A stretch of 64,000 nucleotides of DNA from Candidatus Tectimicrobiota bacterium (GCA_016192455.1 JACPUC010000029.1:62001-126000), one strand, 5' to 3'; counted from the first letter of the stretch, positions 1-10,181 are shown. The notes: generated by a model from the sequence alone, not told the origin. Numbers and translations are program-made.

Positions 1-186
1 GTTGCGCGGTGTGCGGCCGCGGGCGGCGTGGCAGGCCGGATCGCTCTCGCCGATATACGCCTCGGCTTCGACGATGCGCCCGGCGGCGCGGCCCTCGGGA
101 CTTTCCGAGATCAGGACCTTGCCGAGCAGCTCCCGCGCCACGGTGAGCGTTGGACGGGCGTAGAAATCGCGTCCCAAGGCTGCCAT
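1..186 (-). CDS. 3-methyladenine DNA glycosylase (AAG/MPG family), 5' part
   Basis: Base-excision repair glycosylase that removes alkylated purines. The first 62 codons are inside the window and the gene runs off the left edge. The ATG at 186 opens a frame reading [20 protein letters not shown], followed by LLGKVLI, then [20 protein letters not shown] and RGRTPRN. This is the characteristic N-terminal block of the family: the F-x-R-P-T-L-x-V-A-x-x-L-L-G-K start and the E-A-Y-x-G-x-x-D-P-A-x-H-A segment, where E and Y line the lesion pocket. The frame has no stop up to base 1. No clear Shine-Dalgarno precedes the ATG, so the exact start is less certain than the identity. Confidence 0.85.
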   Translation of the reverse strand, partial: MAALGRDFYARPTLTVARELLGKVLISESPEGRAAGRIVEAEAYIGESDPACHAARGRTPRN

Positions 187-940
187 CGGCTCAGCCGAGT
201 TCCAAGGGGGGAAGCTCACTGGAGGGTTGCCCGGCAACGACCGAAATAGACCATGAGGGCTGCTCGTTATCGTCGACAGGAGATCGGCGCGCCACGGCGG
301 CAACACCACCGCCAGCCGGTCAAGCCGGAGCCGTGCCCCTGACGCGCACGCGCGACCAGGCGGCGCGCTCCCTCGACCTGATGCAGGATAGCATGCGGCG
401 GCGCGGCGGGCAAATTCCGGACGTCCCAGCCGCGGTCGCAAACCCTTGGGCCGGCCGGGAGCAAGGCGGCCTCCCTGGCGGCGCATCCGGCGTGGCAAGA
501 ATGGTCAATGCAGCAACCGCAGGTGGTAAGAATTGACCACTCCGGTGCGTCCCTTGCCCGACGCGCGCCCGCGGGTCAGCCGGGAGCATCAACCGAGAGG
601 CGGCCTGATGCGGCGTTTCGGCACGCTCCATGGAGACTTCCGTCGAGGTGGGGAAAGGGAAGCGGGGACGGGGTGATCTCACCTGAAAACGGGCATAAAT
701 CTTGCTGCTGAGCGCGGGTGTGCGGCCTTTCTGGCCCGGGCTTCCCGCGCTGAGTTCGTTCTCGGCGGCGGCCCGCAAGCTTCGCTTCTCGGGGGCGTCT
801 ATTGGGAGTGGAGGGCGAGGGAACACCTCGTCCGTGCCGCAACCAGGGTCATGCGGAGTTCCCACGTCGAGAAGGGTGACGTACCGGAGAAAGAGCTGCC
901 GATCCTCGCTGCGTGGTCGGCGGTGCGAGAGGGTGCGAGC
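187..940. other. gene-free stretch, nothing recognised
   Basis: About 750 bases between the divergent glycosylase and the small plus-strand gene at 941. The open frames here have no recognisable domain and look like chance frames of GC-rich DNA. I see no RNA gene, repeat or insertion-sequence remnant. Confidence 0.4.
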
Positions 941-1135
941 ATGCGGTTTCACAGCATCGCTGCGGCCCGGGAAGCCTATCTCTCGAAGAAGATTGATAAG
1001 TTCGAGTACGATGCGATCTTGCTGCGCAAGGCATTGGAGCAGATGTCCGCGGCGATGCAAGCGTCGCAGTCCACCGAACCAGCGGCAGCATCTTCTCCGC
1101 CGCCAGTGCCGGTTGCCGTCAAACGGGGTCGGTAG
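941..1135 (+). CDS. small hypothetical protein
   Basis: Sixty-four residues: a charged helical part (MRFHSIAAAREAYLSKKIDK, then FEYDAILLRKALEQM) and a Pro/Ala-rich tail ending in KRGR. The ATG at 941 is chosen because GAGAGG lies 8 nt upstream; the frame also opens at an ATG at 851, which has no good ribosome site. The composition looks protein-like (balanced Lys/Glu/Ile in a GC-rich genome), but I recognise no family. It may instead be a chance frame. Confidence 0.4.
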   Translation: MRFHSIAAAREAYLSKKIDKFEYDAILLRKALEQMSAAMQASQSTEPAAASSPPPVPVAVKRGR

Positions 1136-1268
1136 CCAGACCGCGGAACGCTGCCAGACTCCGCCGTCGGTGTGCAAGTATCGTCGGCCCCACCTTCACC
1201 CCTATGAGCCCGCCAAGCGAAGGGATGTCCCGAAGACGCAGCATCCAGGAGAGCTGAGGAGCCTGCTC

Positions 1269-1706
1269 ATGTCCCGCCAGGGTGAGTTGGAGAGCAGTCG
1301 CCGAGCGCGGCGAGCCGGCAGCGCATCGCCGACGAACCTGCTCGTTGCCGCTCTGCTGAGCGTGCTGCTCCTGGCCGGCGCGGACGGTCGCGCCGCCGCG
1401 GCGATGGAGCCCCTGGGAGCCGGGGCGCGCAGGGCCGGTTCCATGACGCTGGCGCAGCGTGAGTTCGTGGCCCAGCTCAGCGGCTTCGTCGAGGGGCGCC
1501 TGCGCTTTCCCACCATCATCCTCTGGAGCAAGCCGGGCGGCTTTCCCGCCGGGGCGCACAAGGTGGCGGAGGTGCGCAGCGGCTCCCTCGTCAGGGTGGT
1601 GACGGTGCAGCGCGTGAACGCCATGCAGTGGGCGCTCGTCTCCTCGTTCGGGGTCAACGAGCACCCCAACGGCTGGGTTCCGGAAGTGCTCCTGCGGGCG
1701 CAGTAA
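1269..1706 (+). CDS. exported SH3-like hypothetical protein
   Basis: 145 residues. A basic N-terminus (about 22 residues) is followed by a hydrophobic stretch NLLVAALLSVLLLAGADG and an Ala-rich cleavage-like region, indicating export. The C-terminal half has the pattern of a bacterial SH3-like beta barrel (AHKVAEVRSGSLVRVVTV, then QWALVSSFGVNEHPNGWVPE), with the typical final G-W-V motif. Such domains usually bind cell-wall or peptide ligands; that role is inferred. The ATG at 1269 is preceded by GAGGAG at good spacing. It stands alone and converges with the minus-strand gene ending at 1799. Confidence 0.6.
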   Translation: MSRQGELESSRRARRAGSASPTNLLVAALLSVLLLAGADGRAAAAMEPLGAGARRAGSMTLAQREFVAQLSGFVEGRLRFPTIILWSKPGGFPAGAHKVAEVRSGSLVRVVTVQRVNAMQWALVSSFGVNEHPNGWVPEVLLRAQ

Positions 1707-1798
1707 CTCCCTCCCAGCGCGACTGCCGCTGAGCGTGCCGCCGGGAGTACCGGCAGGGAGGGGAAGTCTTTGCCGGCCGCAGGGTCAAAGGGGTCGAC

Positions 1799-2152
1799 TC
1801 ACGAGCACCGGTGCGACGCCAGGAAGGCCCGCAACCAGCGGCTCCAGGCGGCCTCGATACGGGCATAGGCGGCATCCTGCGCCTGCTGCTCGGGAAGGGA
1901 GGGATCGACGGCGCTGACGATCTCGAAGCCCGCCAGCGACAGGTGGGGATCAGCCCAGTGGTAGTGGGACATGCAGACGGCGCCCTGCTCGCGCAGCGTC
2001 GCCAGGGCGGCGCGCACCTCGTCGTCCGAGAGCCCTTCGGCCACCCCCCTGGCGCGGAGCTGCGCCGCCAGCTCCAGCACCAGGAACGCCTCCTCGCCGT
2101 GCCGGCGCAGCAACTCACGCGCCGCGCTGGTTACGACCGCCCGCGATTCCAC
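1799..2152 (-). CDS. hypothetical protein, winged-helix-like
   Basis: 117 residues from a GTG at 2152, chosen because GAGGGG lies 4 nt before it; a longer frame opens with GTG at 2182. The sequence (ARELLRRHGEEAFLVLELAA, then LSDDEVRAALATLREQGAV) has the helix spacing of a small winged-helix or helical-bundle domain, followed by an amphipathic tail. No catalytic motif is visible. It follows the DUF1844 gene on the same strand after about 165 bases and may be the last gene of the heat-shock-side transcription unit. Function unknown. Confidence 0.55.
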   Translation of the reverse strand: MESRAVVTSAARELLRRHGEEAFLVLELAAQLRARGVAEGLSDDEVRAALATLREQGAVCMSHYHWADPHLSLAGFEIVSAVDPSLPEQQAQDAAYARIEAAWSRWLRAFLASHRCS

Positions 2153-2317
2153 GAGTCCCCTCGGAAGCGAAGAAAAGACCACCGGTCCGCCGCCCCCGCG
2201 GGCAGGCGGCCAAGCGTCGCGTGTGGCGGAAAGTCGGCGCCGGCCGTTGTGACCCGTCTAATCACGCCCAGGCGGGCAGGGGAGAACGGATTCCCCACGC
2301 AGCCAGGCTGCCGAAGG

Positions 2318-2761
2318 CTACCGCGGGCTTGGCGTGCCGCTCTTGAGCTTGCTGACGTAGCGCATGCGCAGGTCATAGAGGAGGTTGCTGAGGAGCTGCG
2401 CCTCGTCGTCGCTGAGGTTCCCCCGCGTCTTCTCCTCGAGCACGCCGAGGATGTCAATGGTTTGTTTGGCGTTGGGCAGGCTCTCGCCGAGCTGTTGGGT
2501 GACCGGGTCCTCCACCTCGCCGAGCTGCACGAGGGCCGTGCTCCCCAGGCTGAGGAGGAAGGTTGAGAAGCTGATCTCGGGCAGGGCGTGCTGTCGGCTG
2601 GCGCGGGCGAACTCTTTCTGCGTCCTGCGCCGTTGATCCTCCTTGGCGGCGTCGGCGGCGGCTTTCTCCTCCTCCCGCATGCGGGTGGAGCGGCGGTCGG
2701 AGATGGAAAACCCTCGAGACTGCTCCTCCTCGTGGCGCTCATCAGCCGGAGGGACGCCCAT
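2318..2761 (-). CDS. DUF1844 family protein
   Basis: 147 residues. The N-terminal 55 residues are charged and low in complexity. The rest is the DUF1844 domain: ISFSTFLLSLGSTALVQLGE, LPNAKQTIDILGVLEEKTRG and LLSNLLYDLRMRYV are its signature blocks. The family is a small conserved helical protein of unknown function, frequent in Acidobacteria, Desulfobacterota and similar lineages. GGGAGAG precedes the ATG at 2761. It lies downstream of the phosphatidyltransferase on the same strand. Confidence 0.85.
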   Translation of the reverse strand: MGVPPADERHEEEQSRGFSISDRRSTRMREEEKAAADAAKEDQRRRTQKEFARASRQHALPEISFSTFLLSLGSTALVQLGEVEDPVTQQLGESLPNAKQTIDILGVLEEKTRGNLSDDEAQLLSNLLYDLRMRYVSKLKSGTPSPR

Positions 2762-2847
2762 GGTTGTCTCTCCCTTCCTGGTTTCCGCTCACGTCGCGAG
2801 GCGTCGCGCTGCGCCCCCTTGGGTCAGGCGCGGCCGGCGCGCTCCGG

Positions 2848-3570
2848 TCACGGCTGCATGCGTCCGCGGCGCCGCAGCAGCAACACCTTCGCCTCGCCCG
2901 CCTCGCGGTCGCTGGCCGATTCCTCCGCGGCGCCCAGTTTCCGCGGCTCCTCCTTGGGCTGCAGCCGTTGCCAGGTGTAGCGGATGCGTTGCAGCACGGT
3001 GATGTGGGTAAGAACAAACAGGATGAGGAGCGCCCAGGGCATGAGCTGGAGGAAGGCGCCCACCGCCAGCACCAGCAGGCGCTCGGCGCGCTCCATGAGG
3101 CCGACGTTGCACTTCGGAATGTACCGTTCGGCCTTGGCCCGCACGTAGGGGACCAGCACCGTGCCGACCAGGACGCCGCCGACCAGCGCCACATGCAGGA
3201 CATCCCCCTGGCGGGCGTAGTAGATGCTGAGGCTGGTGAGCAGGATCGTATCAGTATAGCGATCCACCACCGAGTCGAGGAACTCGCCGAACTCGGTCAC
3301 CAGGTTGAATTTCCGCGCCACGGCCCCATCGAGCATGTCGAAGCTGCCGGCAAGGAGGACGATGACGGCGGCGGTGCGCCAGTACCCCAGGATGAAGGCG
3401 GCGCCGGCGATGCAGTTGATGCCGAGACCGATGAGGGTGAGAAGGTTGGGGTTGACGTGCCGGCGCAGGATGAAGTGCGCCACCGCGCCCAGGTAGGTGT
3501 CGAACCGCTTATCGATCTTCGCGCTGAGCACGTGTCGCTCCCTCTCTCGGTGGTTCCGCCGCCGCGCCAT
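2848..3570 (-). CDS. CDP-alcohol phosphatidyltransferase family protein
   Basis: 240-residue integral membrane enzyme that transfers a phosphatidyl group from a CDP-activated lipid to an alcohol acceptor. The diagnostic motif D-G-x2-A-R-x8-G-x3-D-x3-D is complete: D81 G82, A85 R86, G95, D99 and D103. Several hydrophobic segments (about residues 43-75, 125-140 and 165-190) fit the six-helix fold. The acceptor (glycerol phosphate, inositol phosphate, serine or other) cannot be read from the sequence. The tail after residue 200 is charged. No strong ribosome site is seen before the ATG. Confidence 0.85.
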   Translation of the reverse strand: MARRRNHRERERHVLSAKIDKRFDTYLGAVAHFILRRHVNPNLLTLIGLGINCIAGAAFILGYWRTAAVIVLLAGSFDMLDGAVARKFNLVTEFGEFLDSVVDRYTDTILLTSLSIYYARQGDVLHVALVGGVLVGTVLVPYVRAKAERYIPKCNVGLMERAERLLVLAVGAFLQLMPWALLILFVLTHITVLQRIRYTWQRLQPKEEPRKLGAAEESASDREAGEAKVLLLRRRGRMQP

Positions 3571-3673
3571 GCCGGCAGCGGCCCGCCTCCTCCTCGCCGC
3601 CGCGGCCGCCCCGGCGCTCGGTCCCGCAACGTCCCAGCCGTCGCCCGCCGCGATCCAGGCCGGCGCTGAGCCG

Positions 3674-3868
3674 CTACGACGAGGCGAAGGGGTTGCGCGC
3701 GTCGCCCTGGGCTTCCTTCAGCCGCCGCCGCGCCGCCTCGGCGCGCTCCCCGGTGAGGACGATCTCTCCAAGGATGGGGCAGTAAAACAGGATAGCCGTT
3801 TCACTGGCGCCGCCGGTCGAGCCGCGCAGCACGGTGCGCTCCTTTACAATCCGTGGGTGACATTCCAT
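3674..3868 (-). CDS. small Cys-containing hypothetical protein
   Basis: 64 residues (MECHPRIVKERTVLRGSTGG at the start). The ATG at 3868 is chosen because AAAGGGA sits 6-7 nt before it; the frame also opens 15 bases further upstream at an ATG, giving a Cys-x-x-Cys N-terminus (CMEC). Two Cys (residues 3 and 30) are visible. A short beta-like middle (ETAILFYCPILGEIVLTGER) is followed by an Arg/Lys helix. It lies between dnaJ and the CDP-alcohol enzyme on the same strand. No family recognised. Confidence 0.55.
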   Translation of the reverse strand: MECHPRIVKERTVLRGSTGGASETAILFYCPILGEIVLTGERAEAARRRLKEAQGDARNPFASS

Positions 3869-3991
3869 GCACGTCCCTTTCATTGCCTTGCGTGTCTCAT
3901 GCCCGCGGCTCGCTTGTCTCCCACCCCCCGGCCGCCTCGTCGGCGGGTGCGCGACGGGGCAGGCGACGGCGGCGACCAGGCTTGCCGCCGC

Positions 3992-5119
3992 CTACTTCTC
4001 CTTCCCCCGGTGACCGAAGATGAACTGCCGCAGGAAGCCCGGCTTGCCATCCTGCTGGAGATCCTCGCTCTCGCCTTCGATCTCGGCGAGCTCGCGCAGC
4101 AGCTCTTCCTGGCGCTTCGAGAGCTTCGTCGGCGTGCGCACGGTGATCTGCAGAATCTGATCGCCGGCGCCATAGCCGCGCAGACTGGGGATGCCTCTGC
4201 CGGGGAGGCGGAACACCGCGCCGCTCTGCGTGCCGCGTGGAATCTCGATGGCCTCGCTCCCCTCCAGGGTGGGGACCTCGAGTTTTCCTCCCAGGGCGGC
4301 CAGGGAGAAGCTGATGGGGATGGTGCAGATGAGGTGGGCGCCCTCGCGCTTGAAGAACTCGTGCTCGCGCACGTAGAGGTCGATGTAGAGGTCTCCCGGC
4401 GGTCCTCCGTCCATCCCCTCCTCGCCCTCGCCGGTCAGTCGCAGCCGCGCCCCGGTATCCACGCCGGCGGGAATCTTCAGGCTCAGTCGCTTCTTCGACC
4501 GCACCCGGCCGCCGCCGTGGCAGTCGTCGCACGGCTCGCGGATGATCGTCCCCTGGCCGCGGCAGGCCGGGCAGGTGGTGCGCAGTTCGAAGAAGCCTTG
4601 CGTCCGGCTCACCTGGCCGCGCCCGGCACAGGTTGGGCAGGTGATCGGCGAGGTGCCGGGCCTGGCGCCCGTGCCTTCGCAGGCGTGACAGCGGGTGTAC
4701 TTCTCGATCTCGATCTCACGCTCGGCCCCCCGCACGCCCTCCATGAAGTCGATCTCCAGGTCATACCGCAGGTCGGCCCCCTGGCGGGCGCTGGAGCGGC
4801 GGCCGCGACGGCCGAAGCCGAAGAGGTCGCCGAAGATATCGCCGAAGCTGGTGACGATGTCGTCGAAATCATGGAAGCCGGCGAAGCCGCTCCCCTTCAG
4901 CCCCTCATGGCCGAAGCGATCGTAGAGCTGGCGCTTCTCGGCGTCGCGCAGCACCTCGTACGCCTCGGCCGCTTCCTTGAACTTCTCCTCGGCGTCCTGG
5001 TTGCCGGGGTTGCGGTCGGGATGGTGCTTCAGCGCCAGCTTGCGGTACGCCTTCTTGATCTCCTCGGTATTGGCGCTGCGGCTTACCCCGAGGACTTCGT
5101 AGTAGTCTCGTTTCGTCAT
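3992..5119 (-). CDS. dnaJ: chaperone DnaJ (type I J protein)
   Basis: 375-residue co-chaperone that delivers substrates to DnaK and stimulates its ATPase. The J domain (residues 1-70) carries HPD at 33-35, and a Gly/Phe linker ([22 protein letters not shown]) follows. The zinc-binding region has four C-x-x-C-x-G-x-G-type repeats ([32 protein letters not shown]). The C-terminal substrate-binding beta domains end in a Lys-rich tail. Normal length for the family. It follows grpE by 108 bases on the same strand, at the end of the chaperone cluster. Confidence 0.97.
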   Translation of the reverse strand: MTKRDYYEVLGVSRSANTEEIKKAYRKLALKHHPDRNPGNQDAEEKFKEAAEAYEVLRDAEKRQLYDRFGHEGLKGSGFAGFHDFDDIVTSFGDIFGDLFGFGRRGRRSSARQGADLRYDLEIDFMEGVRGAEREIEIEKYTRCHACEGTGARPGTSPITCPTCAGRGQVSRTQGFFELRTTCPACRGQGTIIREPCDDCHGGGRVRSKKRLSLKIPAGVDTGARLRLTGEGEEGMDGGPPGDLYIDLYVREHEFFKREGAHLICTIPISFSLAALGGKLEVPTLEGSEAIEIPRGTQSGAVFRLPGRGIPSLRGYGAGDQILQITVRTPTKLSKRQEELLRELAEIEGESEDLQQDGKPGFLRQFIFGHRGKEK

Positions 5120-5227
5120 GAAGCTACCATGCTGGATGGGGAGAGGCTCTCAAACCTCGTGATTTCGCGCGCCCGCGGCGACCAGGAGGGTGGGAGACGG
5201 GCCGCCGCGCGGCGCGGGCCCCACGGC

Positions 5228-5911
5228 TTAGGCGCTGCCCGGGTAGGCGCCCACCTGCACCTTGGCGGGGCGCAGGATGGCGCTGCCGTACCGATAGCCG
5301 ACCTCGAACTCCGCCACCACGATGCCGTCCTGGGCTGGATCGTCAACCCGCCGCAGATGCACCGCCTCGGCGACCTTCGGATCAAACGCCTGCCCCACCG
5401 TTTCAAGGCGCTCCACGCCCTCTCCGGCAAGCTGCCGCATCATCTGCTGGCGAATCTGCTGCACGCCCGCCAGGAGGGAGTCGAAGACGCGCTGCTCCTC
5501 GGCGGCGGCGAGAGCGCGGTCGAAGTTATCCAGGATGGCGAGGAATGCGTGCAGGAACTCTCCCTTGGCCCGGGCGAGTTGCTGCTCGGCGTCGCGTTGC
5601 AGCCGCTCCCGCAGGGCTGCCTGCTCCTGACGGACGGAGTCGCGAAACTCGTCGAGACGGCGTTCGTTCTCGTGCAGGCGCTGCTGCAACTGCTCGACGA
5701 AGGTCGGCAGGCGCGGCTGGAAGGCCGTCTCCGCAGGCGCCGCGTCGGCGCCGACGCTCGCCTCGCCATTGTCGTCCCGCACCCAGAAGCGGCGGTCCGT
5801 TATCCGCAGCGGCGTGTCGCCACCCTCCCGGCGCGAGGCGCCATGGGTGGGGCGCTCCTCGCTGGAGGTGTCGATCTTCGGCGGGGCGCCGGGGTTCCAA
5901 GCTGGTTCCAT
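5228..5911 (-). CDS. grpE: nucleotide exchange factor GrpE
   Basis: 227 residues. The ADP/ATP exchange factor for DnaK. A long coiled coil covers about residues 65-125 (FVEQLQQRLHENERRLDEFR and onward). It is followed by the conserved FLHAFLAILDNFDRAL segment and a C-terminal beta wing with V-G-Q-A-F-D-P-x-x-A-E-A-V and a final R-P-A-K-V-x-V. GGGGAGGAG precedes the ATG at 5911. It lies between htpX and dnaJ on one strand, so co-transcription with dnaK is plausible. Confidence 0.95.
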   Translation of the reverse strand: MEPAWNPGAPPKIDTSSEERPTHGASRREGGDTPLRITDRRFWVRDDNGEASVGADAAPAETAFQPRLPTFVEQLQQRLHENERRLDEFRDSVRQEQAALRERLQRDAEQQLARAKGEFLHAFLAILDNFDRALAAAEEQRVFDSLLAGVQQIRQQMMRQLAGEGVERLETVGQAFDPKVAEAVHLRRVDDPAQDGIVVAEFEVGYRYGSAILRPAKVQVGAYPGSA

Positions 5912-5950
5912 GCTCTCTCCTCCCCATGCTGACGCCTGGTCGGCGCAAGG

Positions 5951-6817
5951 TCAGGCGGTGCCAACGAGCGCAGAGCGATTGGCGCGCAACCGCGCAATGC
6001 GTTCCTCGATGGGCGGATGGGTGCTCAGCAGGGTGAGGAGGCCCGAGCCGCGCAACGGACTGACGATGAAGAGGTTCTCCGTTCCCGGGTTGGCTCCCAT
6101 GGGGAAGCGCCGCGAAGCGACGTGGAGCTTCTCCAGGGCGGCGGCAAGGCCTTCGGGGTTGCGGGTGAGCCGCGCCGCCCCGTCATCGGCGAGGTACTCG
6201 CGCGAGCGCGAGATGGCCATCTGCACGATCATGGCCGCGAACGGCGCCAGGATGGCCACGAAGAGCAGCGCCAGGGGGTTGCGCCCCTCCTCCTCGTCGT
6301 CACGGCCGACGCCCCCGAAGATGGCCGCCCACTGCGCCATGTTGGCGAGCATCATGATGACGCCGGCGAGCGTCGCGGCGACCGAGGCGATGAGGATATC
6401 TCGGTGCCGCACGTGCGTGAGCTCGTGGGCCAGCACCCCCTCGATCTCCGCGGGCGACAGCAGGCGCAGCAGCCCGTCGGTGACGGCGATGACGGCGTGC
6501 TCCGGGTCGCGCCCGGTGGCGAAGGCGTTGGCGCCCTCTTGCGGGATGAGGTAGAGGCGCGGCATGGGGAGGCCGGCGCGTTGCGCCAGGCGCCGCACCA
6601 TGTCATAAAGCTCCGGCGCCTCGCGCGGACCGATCTCCTGGGCATGGTACATGCGCAGGACGATCTTGTCGGAGTACCAGTAGCTGCCGACGTTCATGAG
6701 CACCGCGAAGAGGAAGGCGATCATCAGCCCTCCCCGACCGCCGATCGCGGAGCCCACCAGCATGATGAGCACCGTCAACACCGCCAGAAGCAGAAAGGTT
6801 TTTGTTGTGTTGAGCAT
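5951..6817 (-). CDS. htpX: HtpX-type M48 zinc membrane protease
   Basis: 288-residue integral membrane metalloprotease that degrades misfolded membrane proteins under heat and envelope stress. Two N-terminal transmembrane segments (about residues 7-25 and 31-46) precede the active site HELTH (131-135). The third zinc ligand is the Glu in [10 protein letters not shown]. Two further hydrophobic stretches follow the HELTH helix (about 145-165 and 180-200). The ending [10 protein letters not shown] is typical of the family. Placement between the cbpA-like gene and grpE fits a heat-shock role. Confidence 0.95.
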   Translation of the reverse strand: MLNTTKTFLLLAVLTVLIMLVGSAIGGRGGLMIAFLFAVLMNVGSYWYSDKIVLRMYHAQEIGPREAPELYDMVRRLAQRAGLPMPRLYLIPQEGANAFATGRDPEHAVIAVTDGLLRLLSPAEIEGVLAHELTHVRHRDILIASVAATLAGVIMMLANMAQWAAIFGGVGRDDEEEGRNPLALLFVAILAPFAAMIVQMAISRSREYLADDGAARLTRNPEGLAAALEKLHVASRRFPMGANPGTENLFIVSPLRGSGLLTLLSTHPPIEERIARLRANRSALVGTA

Positions 6818-6929
6818 TCCTCTCTCCCACGTCTCTCCACCCAGCCGCGGAGAGCCCCGCAGGTTGCGAGAACCGAATCGCCCGAGCGCGGCGCAGCGGC
6901 CGGCGGGCGCCTGCCGTCAGGGGGCCGCC

Positions 6930-7865
6930 TCAGCTCTTGCGCGGCGTACAGGCATTCAGGCGATCGAACTCGCGCAGCAACTCCTGGGAGCGTTCGTCGA
7001 GGTTGCGGTTATAGACGAGCTGCACGGTGACGTACTGGTCGCCCTGCCCGCCGCCCTTCAGGTGCGGCACCCCGCGCCCCCGCAGGCGAAACTTCTGGCC
7101 GCTCTGCGTCCCCGCTGGGATGGTCATCTGCGTGACGCCGTCGATGGTGGGCACCTCGATCTTCGCCCCCAGGGCGGCCTCGGCGAGCGTGATCGGCACC
7201 GTGCAGGAGATATCGCTGTCGCGGCGCTCGAAGGCGGGGTGGGGGAGCACCCGCGCGACGATGTAGAGATCTCCCGGCGGGCCGCCGTTGCGTCCCTCCC
7301 CCCCCTTGCCGGCGACGCGCACCTTCGATCCGGTGCCCACGCCGGCAGGGATTTTCACGCTGATGGACTCGCGTCCCCCCTTGCCGTTCTGCACGGAGAT
7401 GTGCTTCGCCGTGCCATGCACCGCTTCCTCAAAGGTGAGCTCCAGGGTGGCCTCGACGTCCTCGCCGCGCAGCGCCTCGGTGGCGCGGCGGTGCGCCTTA
7501 GCTCCGCGGGCTCCGAACAACCCACTGAAGAGGTCCTCGAAGCCGCCGGACGGCGAACGGCCGCCGCCGAACTGGCTGAAGTCGAAATTGCCGAAGTTGA
7601 AGCCGCCGGCATTGCCGAAGGGCGTGCCAGGACCAAAGGCGCTGTGGCCGAGCTGATCATACTTGCGGCGCTTCTCGGCGTCGTGCAGCACCTCGTACGC
7701 TTCGGAAATCTCGGCAAAGCGCTCCGCGGAACCCGGCGCCGGATTGATGTCGGGGTGGTACTGGCGCGCCAGTTTCCGGTACGCCCGCTTGAGCTCCGTA
7801 TCCGAGGCGGTCCGCTTCACGCCGAGAACGTCGTAGTAGTCACGCTTTGCCACGGTTCGACTCAC
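6930..7865 (-). CDS. CbpA-like J protein without zinc fingers
   Basis: 311 residues, type II J protein. The J domain (about 6-72) has HPD at 37-39. A Gly/Phe-rich region ([20 protein letters not shown]) is followed directly by the DnaJ C-terminal substrate-binding domains ([60 protein letters not shown]). There is no C-x-x-C-x-G-x-G block, unlike the second J protein of the cluster at 3992. This matches curved-DNA-binding-protein-A homologues, which act as alternative DnaK partners. It lies 234 bases downstream of dnaK on the same strand. Confidence 0.9.
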   Translation of the reverse strand: MSRTVAKRDYYDVLGVKRTASDTELKRAYRKLARQYHPDINPAPGSAERFAEISEAYEVLHDAEKRRKYDQLGHSAFGPGTPFGNAGGFNFGNFDFSQFGGGRSPSGGFEDLFSGLFGARGAKAHRRATEALRGEDVEATLELTFEEAVHGTAKHISVQNGKGGRESISVKIPAGVGTGSKVRVAGKGGEGRNGGPPGDLYIVARVLPHPAFERRDSDISCTVPITLAEAALGAKIEVPTIDGVTQMTIPAGTQSGQKFRLRGRGVPHLKGGGQGDQYVTVQLVYNRNLDERSQELLREFDRLNACTPRKS

Positions 7866-8099
7866 ACACCCCGATGGTGCAGCGCGGCGGGCCGCCTTGG
7901 TCTTCCGGCTGCACCTTCCTCGCGGTCCAGCGCAGCCCCCGGCCGCATGGTCAGAGCTGCCTGCGTTGACCTCGCCGACACGCTAGGAGCTCCGTTTCAC
8001 CGCACGGGCTCCCGTGTCGGCTCGGCGGCTCCTTCCGCCACGCGGCGCGCGCCCGAGCCCCGCGACCTCGGGCAAGGAAACGCGCCGACAGCCCCGCAA

Positions 8100-9989
8100 T
8101 CATTTCTTGTTCGTATCCTCGAACTCCGCATCGACGACGTCGTCGGCGCCTTTGCCGCCGCCGTGGCGGTCCCCAGCGGCCGCCGAGGCCGTGGCTTGCT
8201 GGTACATCGCCTCGGCAAGCCGGTGCGACGCCTTGATCAAGGCATCCTGGGTGCGCTTGATCTCCTCGATGGTGCCTTTCTCGAGGGCCTCCTTGGCGGT
8301 TTTCAGCGCCGATTCAATGGACTCCGCATCGCTCGACGACAGTTTGTCGCGATGCTCGTTGAGCGTCTTCTCGGTCTGGTAGATGGTGCTGTCGGCACGG
8401 TTCCGGGTCTCGACCTCCTCGCGCCGCTTCTTGTCCTCGTCCGAGTGAACTTCCGCGTCTTTCACCATGTGCTTGATCTCGTCGTCCGACAGGCCGCTCG
8501 AGGCGGTGATGGTGATGTTCTGGGTCTTGCCGGTGCCGAGGTCCTTGGCGTTGGCGTGCAGGATGCCGTTGGCGTCGATGTCGAAGGTCACCTCGATCTG
8601 CGGCATGCCGCGCGGGGCCGACGGGATGCCGTCCAGGTGGAAGCGGCCCAGGGTGCGGTTATCGCGCGCCATCTCGCGCTCGCCCTGCAGGACGTGGATT
8701 TCCACGCTCGGCTGGTTGTCGGAGGCGGTGGAGAAGATTTCGGCCTTCTTCGTGGGGATGGTCGTGTTGCGCTCGATGAGGCGCGTCATCACGCCACCCA
8801 GCGTCTCGATACCGAGCGACAGCGGCGTTACGTCGAGAAGCAGCACGTCCTTCACGTCGCCGCCCAGGATGCCGCCCTGGATTGCGGCGCCGACGGCGAC
8901 GACCTCATCGGGGTTCACCCCCTTGTGCGGCTCGCGGCCGAAGAACGACTTCACCAGCTCCTGCACCTTCGGGATGCGGGTGGAGCCGCCGACCAGCACC
9001 ACCTCGTCGATCTCGCTGGTCTTCAGGCCGGAGTCCGCCATCGCCCGCCTGCAGGGCTCGAGGGTGCGCTCGAAGATCGAGCCGGCAAGCTGCTCGAACT
9101 TGGCGCGCGTGAGCCGCATGTGCAGGTGCTTCGGGCCGGAGGCGTCGGCGGTGATGAAAGGCAGGCTGATGTCCGTCTCGACCGTGGAGGAGAGTTCAAC
9201 CTTCGCCTTCTCCGCGGCCTCCTTCAAGCGCTGCAGTGCCATCTGGTCCTTCGAGAGGTCGATGCCCTGATCCTTCCGGTACTCATCAACCAGCCAGTCG
9301 ATGAGGCACTGGTCGATGTCGTCACCCCCAAGGTGGGTGTCGCCGTTGACGGCCTTCACCTCGACGACGTTGTCCCCCACCTCGAGGATCGAGATGTCGA
9401 ACGTGCCGCCGCCGAAGTCGAAGACGGCGATCTTCTCGTCCGCCTTTTTGTCGAGGCCGTAGGCAAGGGCTGCCGCCGTGGGTTCGTTGATGATGCGCTC
9501 CACCTGCAGCCCGGCGATGCGTCCCGCATCCTTTGTAGCCTGGCGCTGGCTGTCGTTGAAGTACGCCGGCACCGTGATGACCGCCTTCTCGACCTTCTCG
9601 CCGAGGTAGTCTTCGGCGGCCTGCTTGAGCTTTTGCAAGATCAAGGCCGAAATCTCGGGTGGCGAGTAGTCCTTGTTGTCAATGCGCACGCGGGCATCGT
9701 TGTTCGCCGCCTTCACCACCTTGTACGGCACCAGCTTGATCTCGCGCTCGACCTCGTCGAAGCGGCGGCCCATGAAGCGTTTGATGGAGTAGATGGTCTT
9801 CTCCGGGTTGGTGATCGCCTGACGCTTCGCCACCTGCCCCACCGCGCGCTCACTGTCTTTCATGAAGGCGACCACCGACGGCGTGGTGCGTCCGCCCTCT
9901 GAATTCGTAATGACCTTGGGCTCGCCCGTCTCCATCACGGCCACCACGGAGTTGGTGGTCCCAAGATCGATGCCGATGATCTTGCTCAT
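8100..9989 (-). CDS. dnaK: molecular chaperone DnaK (Hsp70)
   Basis: 629-residue ATP-driven chaperone. The nucleotide-binding domain shows the phosphate-1 loop [11 protein letters not shown] at the N-terminus, FDFGGGTFD (phosphate 2) and [12 protein letters not shown]. The interdomain linker [16 protein letters not shown] leads into the substrate-binding beta domain ([20 protein letters not shown]). A helical lid ends in an acidic tail ([13 protein letters not shown]) rather than a strict EEVD. Full family length. It is the first gene of the minus-strand chaperone cluster, with a promoter-like region 160-190 bases upstream of its start. Confidence 0.98.
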   Translation of the reverse strand: MSKIIGIDLGTTNSVVAVMETGEPKVITNSEGGRTTPSVVAFMKDSERAVGQVAKRQAITNPEKTIYSIKRFMGRRFDEVEREIKLVPYKVVKAANNDARVRIDNKDYSPPEISALILQKLKQAAEDYLGEKVEKAVITVPAYFNDSQRQATKDAGRIAGLQVERIINEPTAAALAYGLDKKADEKIAVFDFGGGTFDISILEVGDNVVEVKAVNGDTHLGGDDIDQCLIDWLVDEYRKDQGIDLSKDQMALQRLKEAAEKAKVELSSTVETDISLPFITADASGPKHLHMRLTRAKFEQLAGSIFERTLEPCRRAMADSGLKTSEIDEVVLVGGSTRIPKVQELVKSFFGREPHKGVNPDEVVAVGAAIQGGILGGDVKDVLLLDVTPLSLGIETLGGVMTRLIERNTTIPTKKAEIFSTASDNQPSVEIHVLQGEREMARDNRTLGRFHLDGIPSAPRGMPQIEVTFDIDANGILHANAKDLGTGKTQNITITASSGLSDDEIKHMVKDAEVHSDEDKKRREEVETRNRADSTIYQTEKTLNEHRDKLSSSDAESIESALKTAKEALEKGTIEEIKRTQDALIKASHRLAEAMYQQATASAAAGDRHGGGKGADDVVDAEFEDTNKK

Positions 9990-10152
9990 AGTTACCCGTC
10001 CTCCTTAGCTTCACGCGCTGGGCAGGAAGCTGCGCGCACCTCCCACCTGGGAGCCCCAGTCCTCATCCATGCAAGGGCAAAACTTCAGGCGTCCGAGCCG
10101 GCCGCCGCAAAAATGAGTCACCTCGCTGAGCATGGCCGGCGCGCTCATTTGC

Positions 10153-10181
10153 AATGTAAGATTTGAGTATCGCGATGTCAA
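10153..10181 (-). promoter_or_regulatory. sigma70-type promoter upstream of dnaK
   Basis: On the minus strand, TTGACA (10181-10176) is separated by exactly 17 bases from TACATT (10158-10153): a perfect -35 box and a 4-of-6 -10 box in an AT-richer pocket. It points into dnaK, with a leader of about 155 bases. No CIRCE element and no clear HAIR (HspR) site is seen, so repressor control through HrcA is not supported. Confidence 0.6.

Noticed and set aside
3497-5932. 811-residue plus-strand open frame
   Set aside because: It is antisense to grpE and dnaJ, which are unmistakable; the long frame is a by-product of GC-rich codon use.
6696-9902. 1068-residue plus-strand open frame
   Set aside because: It runs opposite to dnaK and the CbpA-like gene; composition is that of an antisense shadow with no domain.
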